Shown piece after piece: positions 53,457 through 61,650 of a DNA stretch of 64,000 nucleotides. Source of the stretch: Chitinophaga arvensicola (GTDB taxonomy: Bacteria; Bacteroidota; Bacteroidia; Chitinophagales; Chitinophagaceae); the NCBI RefSeq assembly GCF_900110835.1, contig NZ_FOJG01000001.1, positions 3,131,499 to 3,195,498 on the forward strand, given 5' to 3'. Numbering within the stretch: the first letter of the stretch is position 1; every line of letters starts with the position of its first letter. The position numbers were made by a program, and so were the translations under genes. The notes under the pieces are model-generated. The model saw nothing but the letters and a program-made list of their open reading frames with translations, had not been told where the DNA came from and did not search any database.

Positions 53457-54647
53457 GTGGCAGCAGATCAACACAGTGGAACAAATCCGGTATTGCAACG
53501 AATCGCTTATCTGATCAATCGTTATCAGCAGGGCATATTGAGCGCAACAGAGGAGGCTGAATTGCAGGAATGGACCGCCGCTGCGGAGGAGAACCGGGTT
53601 TTCTTTGAACAGTTGACGGATCCGGTGATCCTGCAACAGAAGCTGGCGCAATACGAAAAATTTGATGCAGCAGCAGGTTGGGCCACCTTCAGTGCCCGCC
53701 AGTTTCCCGCCGCCACACCAGTGAAGGTTCGCAGCCTGTACCGGTGGAGCGCAGCAGCAGCCGTGTTATTGCTGCTTGGCGCAGGTGTTTATTTTCTGCG
53801 ACCCGCCGGTCACACTAGCCAGGTAGCGGAAAAAGCGGTCACAAAACCGGTGTTACCCGGCTCCAGCAAGGCATTGTTAACACTGGCAGACGGCTCTGTA
53901 ATACCGCTGGATAGCAACGGTAACCAGGTGATTTCGCAGCAGGGCGCACAGATTCATCTGAATAACGGCCAGCTGCAATACAATTCGCAGGACTATTCGG
54001 CACAAACAGCGTTGAATACCCTCACCACACCCAGAGGAGGACAGTTCCGGCTCACCCTCCCCGATGGTACACGGGTATGGCTGAATGCCGCTTCCGCTAT
54101 CACGTATCCTACCGCTTTCCCGCAGGGAACAAGGGAAGTGGAAGTAAAAGGAGAAGTATATTTTGAAGTAGCGGCCCTGGCAAAAATGCCTTTTAAGGTG
54201 AAAGTCAGCCCGCACACCAGCATAGACGTATTAGGCACCAGTTTTAACATCAATGCCTATACCGATGAACCAGGCATTCAAACGACCCTTATACAAGGCG
54301 CCGTAAAAGTAAATGCAGGTAACGTTTCCAGGGTATTATTACCCGGACAGCAGGCCCTTGTAAGCGGCCCTGATCAAATGAAGGTAGTGGCACATGCAGA
54401 CACTGCCGCCATACTGGCCTGGAAGAAAGAGGAGTTTTATTTCCGCGACGCAGACATCCCCACCGTGATGCGTCAGCTGGGCAGATGGTATGATGTAACA
54501 ATTGTTTATGCAGGAGCTGTTCCTGCAGGCAGATTCCAGGGAGAAATCCAGCGTAATCTGCCACTGTCGGATGTGCTGGAAGGACTGGAAAGTACCGGCA
54601 TCCACTTCCGCCTGCAGGGACGCAGCATTATAGTAGAACCGAAGTAA
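53457..54647 (+). CDS. FecR-family anti-sigma factor
   Basis: A 396-residue protein: a cytoplasmic N-terminal domain (1-95) that would bind the sigma factor, one transmembrane helix (about 98-120, WSAAAAVLLLLGAGVYFL), a periplasmic FecR domain (TTPRGGQFRLTLPDGTRVWLN and the GEVYFEVA strand) and a C-terminal DUF4974 domain (FYFRDADIPTVMRQLGRWYDV). The periplasmic part receives the signal from the STN domain of the SusC downstream. The start is a GTG at 53457 with a weak AGAGGG site. Confidence 0.9.
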   Translation: MAADQHSGTNPVLQRIAYLINRYQQGILSATEEAELQEWTAAAEENRVFFEQLTDPVILQQKLAQYEKFDAAAGWATFSARQFPAATPVKVRSLYRWSAAAAVLLLLGAGVYFLRPAGHTSQVAEKAVTKPVLPGSSKALLTLADGSVIPLDSNGNQVISQQGAQIHLNNGQLQYNSQDYSAQTALNTLTTPRGGQFRLTLPDGTRVWLNAASAITYPTAFPQGTREVEVKGEVYFEVAALAKMPFKVKVSPHTSIDVLGTSFNINAYTDEPGIQTTLIQGAVKVNAGNVSRVLLPGQQALVSGPDQMKVVAHADTAAILAWKKEEFYFRDADIPTVMRQLGRWYDVTIVYAGAVPAGRFQGEIQRNLPLSDVLEGLESTGIHFRLQGRSIIVEPK

Positions 54648-54729
54648 CAACCATTTTTTAGCTATTGTCAACGGAAACATTTATGCACCACCAACTTTAG
54701 CAATTGTAATGCGGCTATACGGATAAAAA

Positions 54730-54755
54730 CCGGAGGTGATTGGACCCACCCCCGG
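54730..54755 (+). other. Hairpin upstream of the second susC
   Basis: CCGG-A-GGTG (54730-54738) can pair with CACC-C-CCGG (54747-54755), 75 bases before the susC start, in the 182-base fecR-susC gap (54648-54829). It may lie in the 5' leader. No Bacteroidota -7 box with a full match was seen, as expected if an ECF sigma factor is used. Confidence 0.35.
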
Positions 54756-54829
54756 CGAATGTCCGGACGATATAGCACTAAGCTTGTACATACTGAATAC
54801 TGATTATCCATCCTAACAAATGCAAATTT

Positions 54830-57800
54830 ATGCAATTGACTTATCATGGTAAAGTCCTTTCTATGCCCGGACTTTCCCCAACCAAAATTGCACTTACTAT
54901 GAGATTAACGATTGTTCTCATGATTGTGGCGACATTAAAAGTATCTGCGGGTGCTTTTGCGCAAACGGTGTCTGTATCAGTAAAAAATGCGCCCATGGAG
55001 GACGTGTTTTCATCGGTGAAAAAGCAGACAGGGTATCTCTTCTTCTACGACAGAGACCTGCTGCACACGTTGAAACCCGTGACCATCAAAGCAGAGAATA
55101 CAGCACTGACAGATTTTCTGACGCAGGTTTTCAACGGCCAGCCAGCTACTTACATTATTAAAGACAAAACGATCTTTATTATGAAGAAGGCATTGCCGCC
55201 TGCCGGCAATAATCCATTGCTCAATATGGAAGCTACCCAGCAACCCGTTACCGGCGTGGTGAAAGATGCTGCCGGTAACCCATTACCCGGCGTTACCGTG
55301 AAAGTAAAAGGTACCAATACCGGTACCATTACAGACGCCAATGGCCGCTTTTCTATTGCAGCCGGCCCCGGCGATGACCTGGTGGTGACCTATGTAGGGT
55401 TTGAAGCACAAACCTTTCATATCGGTAACTTTGGTCCTTTTCAGTTGTACCTGAAGGAAAAACCAAGCAGCCTCGATGAAACGGTGGTCATCGGTTACGG
55501 TACCACCAGCAAACGTAACAATACCGGCTCTGTATCCAGTATCAAATCCGGTGATATCGCATCCCAACCGGTACTGGACGCTATCGGCGCCATGCAGGGA
55601 CGTGTATCCGGCGTATTTATCAATTCTTCCAGCGGTCTGCCAGGCTCCAATTTCAAGGTAACCGTAAGAGGACAAAGCTCTATCCTGAATCCCAGCGATC
55701 CATTGTATGTGATCGACGGCGTACCTTTTTATTCAGATCCCATTAACCAGTTTACTTCTGCCAACGGCAGCCAGAGTCCCCTGGCTACTATCAACCCGGC
55801 GGATATTGAGCGCATTGACGTACTGAAAGATGCCGATGCAACCTCTATCTACGGTTCCAGAGGCGGTAATGGCGTAATTCTCATCACCACCAAAAAAGGG
55901 AAGGCAGGTAAAACACAAACTAACTTCAATGTATACACGGGAATAGGTAAAGTAGTCAATACCGTAAAGATGCTCAATACGCCAGAGTATATCGCGATGC
56001 GTAAAGAGGCATACGCACACGACAACGTAGCTTACAACCCCGATAATGCCCCGGATCTCACGGTATGGGATCAGCAGCAAACAATGGATTGGCAGAAATA
56101 CCTGATGGGTAGTAATGCACACATCACCGAAGCACAGGGATCTGTATCCGGTGGTAATGAACAAACACAGTTCCTGTTCAGCGGTACCTATCATAAAGAA
56201 ACAACCGTAATGCCCGGTAGCCTTGGCTTCCAGCGTGGCGCCGGTCACCTGAATGTGAACCACTCCAGTACGGATGGCAAATTCAATATCACGGCGTCTG
56301 CCAGCTACTCCGCCAGCGTAGACAATTCACTGGCCACGGACCTGGCTACCTTTTACAATCTTCCGCCAAACTATCCTTTATATGATTCTACCGGAAAATA
56401 TTACTGGTTTTCTATGGCACAGAACCCGGCTGCTTACCTGATCCGTAAGTCGGAAGTACGCACCAATAACCTGGTAACCAACAGCACCATGCGTTACACC
56501 CTGCTGCCCGGACTGAACCTGAAAGCCAACCTGGGTTACACCAGAACGGATATGAAGCAGATGCGCATTACGCCCAATGCCAGCTTCAACCCGATGGATG
56601 CTACCGGCAGCCAGTCGTACTTTGGTAATTCCAGCTTCGGCTCCTATATCGTAGAACCACAGGTAGATTATAACCGCAGGATATCCAAAGGTGACCTGCA
56701 ATTACTGGCAGGCGCCAGCTGGCAGCAAAGTATCACACAGGGACAATCAGTGATTGCCGATGGCTTCTCCAGCGATGCATTGCTGGAAGATCAGCAAGCC
56801 GCCAGTGTGATCACTCCCCGCCCTTCACAGTACGCATTTTACCGTTACACCTCTGTTTTCGGCAGGGTGAATTATAACTGGGAAGGGAAATACATTGTCA
56901 ACGCTTCCTTCCGCCGCGACGGTTCTACCCGTTTCGGACCGGGCAACCGTTTTGGTAACTTCGGCGCTGTAGGCGCTGCCTGGATTTTCAGTAAGGAAGA
57001 ATTTATGAAAGAGCTTTCTTTCCTGAGCTTCGGTAAACTCCGGGCCAGTATCGGTAACTCCGGTAATGATAAAGTAGGCGACTACAGATACCTGGACAGC
57101 TGGGCTTCTACCAACTTCCCCTACAATGGCGTGCCTGGCCTTTCTCCATCCCGTCTCCCCAACTCATTGTATCGCTGGGAAGAAAACCGGAAAAAAGAAG
57201 TAGGACTGGAACTGGGTTTCCTGAACGACCGGATTCTCTTTAACACCAACTACTACTATAACATCTCAGATAACCAGCTGGTAGATTTTCAGCTGTCGCC
57301 ACAGGTAGGCTTCCCTTCCATTACCGCCAACCTGCCTGCCAGTGTGGAAAACAAAGGATGGGAATTTGAATTGAATACAGTGAATGTCAGACAAGCACAT
57401 TTTAAGTGGAACTCCTCGCTGAACCTGACCATCAGCAGGAATAAACTGAAATCCTTCCCGGATATTGAAGCATCTGCGTATAAGGATATATATGTAGTAG
57501 GACAACCATTGTCTATTGTAAAAGGATACCAGTTCCTGGGCGTAGATCCGCAAACAGGCCGTCCTACTTTCTTCAGCAACAGTGGTAGCCCTACGCCTGC
57601 AGAATTCGACGACTATGTTATTTTGGGTAACAGCGATCCCCGCTTCTATGGTGGTTTACAGAACTCGTTTACCTGGAAGGAAATAAGTCTCGATTTCCTG
57701 TTCCAGTTTGTAAAACAGGAAGGGCCAAACATTAACTATGGCTACAATTCACCGGCTATCGGTACCATGGCCAACCAGGACATCAGTGCCCTGGACCGCT

Positions 57801-58108
57801 GGAAGAACAAAGGCGATAACACCAGTGTACCCGGCGCTTCTACTGCTTCCGGCGCAGCAGATTTCAGGAATTACAGTCTTTCTACGGCCAACTGGGGTGA
57901 TGCGTCCTATATCCGCCTGAAAAATATCTCCCTGAGATATGATCTGTCGAAGTACACAAAGAAATGGAAAGTGAATAACCTGAGTGTATATGGCTTAGCG
58001 CAAAACCTGATCACCATCACCAACTACAGTGGCCTGGATCCTGAAACACAGGGCAAAATTATGCCGCCACTGAAATCTTATGTGGTAGGATTAACGCTTG
58101 GTTTATAA
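54830..58108 (+). CDS. SusC-family outer-membrane receptor with STN signalling domain
   Basis: A 1092-residue receptor. A long N-terminal region includes a signal helix (about 24-45), an STN domain (about 50-115, APMEDVFSSVKKQTGYLFFY), a carboxypeptidase-D-like domain (about 140-210), a plug with the VLKDADATSIYGSRGGNGVILITTKKG-type signature, and a barrel. The STN domain links ligand binding to FecR and the ECF sigma factor. With the SusD downstream it imports an oligosaccharide or peptide. An internal ATG (54899) may be the true start. Confidence 0.93.
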   Translation: MQLTYHGKVLSMPGLSPTKIALTMRLTIVLMIVATLKVSAGAFAQTVSVSVKNAPMEDVFSSVKKQTGYLFFYDRDLLHTLKPVTIKAENTALTDFLTQVFNGQPATYIIKDKTIFIMKKALPPAGNNPLLNMEATQQPVTGVVKDAAGNPLPGVTVKVKGTNTGTITDANGRFSIAAGPGDDLVVTYVGFEAQTFHIGNFGPFQLYLKEKPSSLDETVVIGYGTTSKRNNTGSVSSIKSGDIASQPVLDAIGAMQGRVSGVFINSSSGLPGSNFKVTVRGQSSILNPSDPLYVIDGVPFYSDPINQFTSANGSQSPLATINPADIERIDVLKDADATSIYGSRGGNGVILITTKKGKAGKTQTNFNVYTGIGKVVNTVKMLNTPEYIAMRKEAYAHDNVAYNPDNAPDLTVWDQQQTMDWQKYLMGSNAHITEAQGSVSGGNEQTQFLFSGTYHKETTVMPGSLGFQRGAGHLNVNHSSTDGKFNITASASYSASVDNSLATDLATFYNLPPNYPLYDSTGKYYWFSMAQNPAAYLIRKSEVRTNNLVTNSTMRYTLLPGLNLKANLGYTRTDMKQMRITPNASFNPMDATGSQSYFGNSSFGSYIVEPQVDYNRRISKGDLQLLAGASWQQSITQGQSVIADGFSSDALLEDQQAASVITPRPSQYAFYRYTSVFGRVNYNWEGKYIVNASFRRDGSTRFGPGNRFGNFGAVGAAWIFSKEEFMKELSFLSFGKLRASIGNSGNDKVGDYRYLDSWASTNFPYNGVPGLSPSRLPNSLYRWEENRKKEVGLELGFLNDRILFNTNYYYNISDNQLVDFQLSPQVGFPSITANLPASVENKGWEFELNTVNVRQAHFKWNSSLNLTISRNKLKSFPDIEASAYKDIYVVGQPLSIVKGYQFLGVDPQTGRPTFFSNSGSPTPAEFDDYVILGNSDPRFYGGLQNSFTWKEISLDFLFQFVKQEGPNINYGYNSPAIGTMANQDISALDRWKNKGDNTSVPGASTASGAADFRNYSLSTANWGDASYIRLKNISLRYDLSKYTKKWKVNNLSVYGLAQNLITITNYSGLDPETQGKIMPPLKSYVVGLTLGL

Positions 58109-58146
58109 TGAAATATTTCTGTTCAGCAGTTAATAAAAGGATTAAC

Positions 58147-59538
58147 ATGAAACGTATTCATATATTATTAGTCGGCCTGATTTTCATAAGTGCTGCTTCC
58201 TGCAAAAAATATGTAGACACGCCGTTACCAAAGAATGAACTGGTATCCGAACTGGTTTTTACGGATGATAAAACCGCTACGGCAGCCGTTACCGGCCTGT
58301 ACAGCACCATGAACGCATTCAACTACCAGTTTGCCAATGTGCTGGGAAATTACCTGCCTTCCATGCAGTCGGATGAAATGTATTACTATGCCAGCTACGC
58401 AGATTATGATGTATTCCGCGAAAACCGGTTACTGCCCAGCAGCACCTTTGTACAAAGGATGTTTGCGGATATTTACAGCTATGTATACCAGATGAATGCC
58501 TGTATTGAAGGCCTTTCTGCTGCTACCGGGCTGACGCCTGCTGTGAAAAATCAGTTGTTGGGTGAATCTTACTTCACCCGTTCCTTCCTGTATTTTTACC
58601 TGGTGAATATGTATGGCGATGTGCCGATGATTACCGGAACGGATTATAAAGTGAATGGCGTAAAGCCCCGTGCTCCAAGAGCAGAAGTATACGACACTAT
58701 TATCAGTGGTCTGAAACAGGCCGTGGCACTGATGGGTGATGCGTATCCTACCGGTTTGCGCTTACGTCCGAATAAAGCAGCAGCTAATGCTTTACTGGCA
58801 AGAACCTACCTGTATAATCAGCAATGGGCGCTGGCAGAATCTACGGCATCACTGGTGATCGGCGATAGCCGTTATACCCTGGTGAAAGATCTGAACACCG
58901 CGTTCCTGGCCAACAGCCAGGAAGCCATCTGGCAATTGCAGCCGGTAAACGTGAGTGGTGGCCGCAATACCTGGGAAGGATTTACTTCTACTCCTCCCAA
59001 TGCTACTGCTACGGCTTTATTCAGACTGGATACACTACAGCTGATCCGGAAATTTGAACCGAATGACCTTCGCCTCGCCAACTGGACCGGTTTCAGAAAA
59101 ACAACCGCCGGCGCCACTTACTATTTCCCGTATAAATATAAAATACGTCTGGGTACAGCAGGTACTATTACGGAGTATTCTATGGTGATGAGAATAGCGG
59201 AACAATACCTGATCCGCGCAGAGGCGCGTATTCAGCAAGGCAAACTTGATGCTGGCCGCGATGATCTCGATGCTATCCGCGAACGTGCCGGGTTAAAGGA
59301 TCTTGCTACCGGTCTTACACAACCGGCTCTGCTGCTGGCGGTAGAACAGGAGCGCAAAGTGGAACTGTTTGCAGAGTGGGGCCACCGCTGGTTCGATCTG
59401 AAACGTACCAAAAGATCAGATGCGGTACTGGGACCACTCAAAGGCGCCAACTGGCAACCAACCGATACCCTGTACCCGATTCCTTCTGATGCCATCAGAA
59501 CCAATGTTAACCTGACCCAAAACGAAGGGTACAAATAA
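58147..59538 (+). CDS. SusD/RagB-family lipoprotein
   Basis: A 463-residue lipoprotein from ATG 58147 (lipobox ending at Cys19, ISAASCKKYVD). SusD features are the TGLYSTMN helix region, RSFLYFYLVNMYGDVPMIT, RAEVYDTIISGLKQAV and the C-terminal RWFDLKRTKRSD segment. The in-frame ATG at 58108 overlaps the SusC stop but hides the signal peptide, so 58147 with its AAAAGGA site is preferred. It acts as the surface lid of the SusC barrel. Confidence 0.92.
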   Translation: MKRIHILLVGLIFISAASCKKYVDTPLPKNELVSELVFTDDKTATAAVTGLYSTMNAFNYQFANVLGNYLPSMQSDEMYYYASYADYDVFRENRLLPSSTFVQRMFADIYSYVYQMNACIEGLSAATGLTPAVKNQLLGESYFTRSFLYFYLVNMYGDVPMITGTDYKVNGVKPRAPRAEVYDTIISGLKQAVALMGDAYPTGLRLRPNKAAANALLARTYLYNQQWALAESTASLVIGDSRYTLVKDLNTAFLANSQEAIWQLQPVNVSGGRNTWEGFTSTPPNATATALFRLDTLQLIRKFEPNDLRLANWTGFRKTTAGATYYFPYKYKIRLGTAGTITEYSMVMRIAEQYLIRAEARIQQGKLDAGRDDLDAIRERAGLKDLATGLTQPALLLAVEQERKVELFAEWGHRWFDLKRTKRSDAVLGPLKGANWQPTDTLYPIPSDAIRTNVNLTQNEGYK

Positions 59539-59549
59539 CCGTAGAAGAT

Positions 59550-61346
59550 ATGAAGCCATTCACAATACTGCTTTTACTGCTGGCCCTTGCTTTCAGTAAA
59601 GGACAAGCACAGCAACGGGTAGTGATCACACCTGCTTACCCGCAACGCGGGGAAACGGTAACGGTTACTTACGATCCGTCGGCGCCGGGAGCTGGTATCC
59701 CGGCTGCCGCCAATGCGGTGACAATGGTATTCTCCTATTCCAATTTTTATAATCAGCCCTGGAGAATGAACATGCATCGGGAAGGAGATAAATGGAAAGC
59801 TTCTTTTGTATTGGCCGACTATACCGTATATGCTACCTTTTACCTGGAAAGCGGTGAAGCCATTGACCAGCCGGCAAAGGACCAGCATTATGAAATACCT
59901 GTTTATACTAACAAAATACCCGTAAAGGATGCCTCGTTGTATAAAGCGTATAGCCTGAGCGCACAAATGGGGAAATCTCCCTTACTGGCGGACAAACAGG
60001 CAGCATTGTATAAAAAGGAGCTGGCCCGCTACCCGGACAACTACGAAGCAAAATTACGGTTACTGACCTACGAAATAAACAAGGCCGGTACCGTAAAGGA
60101 AAAAGAAAAGCTGAGAGGTGCAGCGCACCAGGTGATCGCGGACCGGTTTAATTCAGCGCCTACCAACAGCGGCAATATGAACAAGGTGACCATGGGTTAC
60201 CTCATCATCGGTGAAAATACCCGTCTGGATTCTATCCGGCGCGTGGTGATGGAGCGCTATCCGCACTCTGAGCTGGGTCGTGATCTGCTCACCGGTGTGC
60301 GCGCCAAAGGAAAAGATACCGCAGACCAGATCGTGTTTTTTGAGAAAGAACTGTTGGACGAAACACCTGCCAACAGCGGCTCTTTTACAGAAATGCATGA
60401 CATCCTGTTCCAGTATTACGCGGCAAAAAAAGACAGCGCCAAAGCGTTGTACCATGCCCGTTTCCTCACTACCGGAAAAGAAAACCCTTACCAGGCGCCT
60501 ACCTGGCAAAGTATTGCACAAACCCTGCTGGATAACAGTCTTTCGCTCGATAGCGCCCGTGGTTATGCCCAGCGCGCGCTCGACAGCGTACGAACGTACC
60601 CGGTAGGCGTGATCCGCTTTTTCCCGGAAACAGGTTATATCTATCCGTATGCGGACGACAGCACCAGGAACGCGGTATACAACAAAGCCAGTCGCCATTT
60701 ATCGTCGATCCTCGGATTGATTGCCATGAAGCAGAGCCAGTTAATGGCAGCCGATAAACACATGGCGCAGGCAGTAGATGCGTACGCCGATAAAGAAACG
60801 CTCGATAATGCAGCGCAATATTACCAGGCTACCAACAACACGGCAAAACTTACCGCACTGCAAACTTTCCGGAAAAAGCTGCTGGAAGATAAGGTACGTA
60901 AACAACGGATCAATAAACCAGCCCCTCCACTGACTTCTTTCGTGGATATGAAGGGAACACCGGTAACCGCTGCCTCATTGAAAGGAAAGATTGTTGTGAT
61001 TGATTTCTGGGCTACCTGGTGCATTCCATGTATGCAGGAGATGCCCTATCTGCAAAGATTGTATGATCAGTACAAACAACATCCGGATGTGGTATTCATG
61101 ATCATTAACAGCGGTGCTAAAAATACCCTGGCAGATGCTCAGGGATGGAGTGGTCATAAAAAATATACTTTCCCGGTGTATTATAATACCGATCCAGCCA
61201 TAGGAGATAAATTCCGGTTTAATATTATTCCGGCTTCCTACCTGATCGATAAAGCAGGAAACATTCAGTTCGTCAACATCGGATTTGAAGGGCCGGAAGT
61301 GGAAGAGAAGCTGAAACAACAGTTGGAATTGTTATTAAAGGATTAA
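59550..61346 (+). CDS. TlpA-like redoxin with large N-terminal region
   Basis: A 598-residue exported protein (signal peptide to about residue 20). Residues about 22-130 look like a beta-rich, sugar- or protein-binding domain; 150-430 are helical, TPR-like (repeats such as KKELARYPDNYEAKLRLL). The C-terminal 140 residues are a TlpA/ResA domain with active site CIPC in FWATWCIPCMQEMPYL. It ends the sigma-FecR-SusCD operon, 11 bases after SusD. Function in uptake unknown; the same kind of protein ends the other SusCD operon in this window. Confidence 0.8.
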   Translation: MKPFTILLLLLALAFSKGQAQQRVVITPAYPQRGETVTVTYDPSAPGAGIPAAANAVTMVFSYSNFYNQPWRMNMHREGDKWKASFVLADYTVYATFYLESGEAIDQPAKDQHYEIPVYTNKIPVKDASLYKAYSLSAQMGKSPLLADKQAALYKKELARYPDNYEAKLRLLTYEINKAGTVKEKEKLRGAAHQVIADRFNSAPTNSGNMNKVTMGYLIIGENTRLDSIRRVVMERYPHSELGRDLLTGVRAKGKDTADQIVFFEKELLDETPANSGSFTEMHDILFQYYAAKKDSAKALYHARFLTTGKENPYQAPTWQSIAQTLLDNSLSLDSARGYAQRALDSVRTYPVGVIRFFPETGYIYPYADDSTRNAVYNKASRHLSSILGLIAMKQSQLMAADKHMAQAVDAYADKETLDNAAQYYQATNNTAKLTALQTFRKKLLEDKVRKQRINKPAPPLTSFVDMKGTPVTAASLKGKIVVIDFWATWCIPCMQEMPYLQRLYDQYKQHPDVVFMIINSGAKNTLADAQGWSGHKKYTFPVYYNTDPAIGDKFRFNIIPASYLIDKAGNIQFVNIGFEGPEVEEKLKQQLELLLKD

Positions 61347-61364
61347 GGTCAACCATTTATATTG

Positions 61365-61407
61365 CGGGCCGTTTGAGGAACAGTTGTTCTTTCAAACGGC
61401 CCGTTTG
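61365..61407 (+). terminator. Intrinsic terminator after the SusCD operon
   Basis: A 12-base perfect stem CGGGCCGTTTGA (61365-61376) / TCAAACGGCCCG (61392-61403), followed by TTTG. It ends the operon that began at the sigma gene or fecR. Confidence 0.75.
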
Positions 61408-61490
61408 TTATGTAAGTAATCACACTGAAATATAGCGGCAGTAAATGGGTTTGGGGTCCTGCCTTTTATTTGCAACACACGATAAAATAA

Positions 61491-61522
61491 TTTGCATTTT
61501 TCTTTTAAAGTGAATATATTTA
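61491..61522 (+). promoter_or_regulatory. Possible promoter of the S8 peptidase gene
   Basis: TTTG (61491-61494), a 20-base spacer, then TATATTTA (61515-61522), which matches TAnnTTTG at 7 of 8 positions. It would leave a leader of about 120 bases. The rest of 61408-61650 shows no gene. Confidence 0.35.
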
Positions 61523-61650
61523 TATAGTGTAGACCCTGAGCCATTGATCTGTCTGTAGAAATACTATCCCGTAGAAAATTGATTCCACCGGTACTCAATA
61601 TTTAACCTAAATATTCAAACCAATAATGTAACCCAAACATCCTTTTTTGT

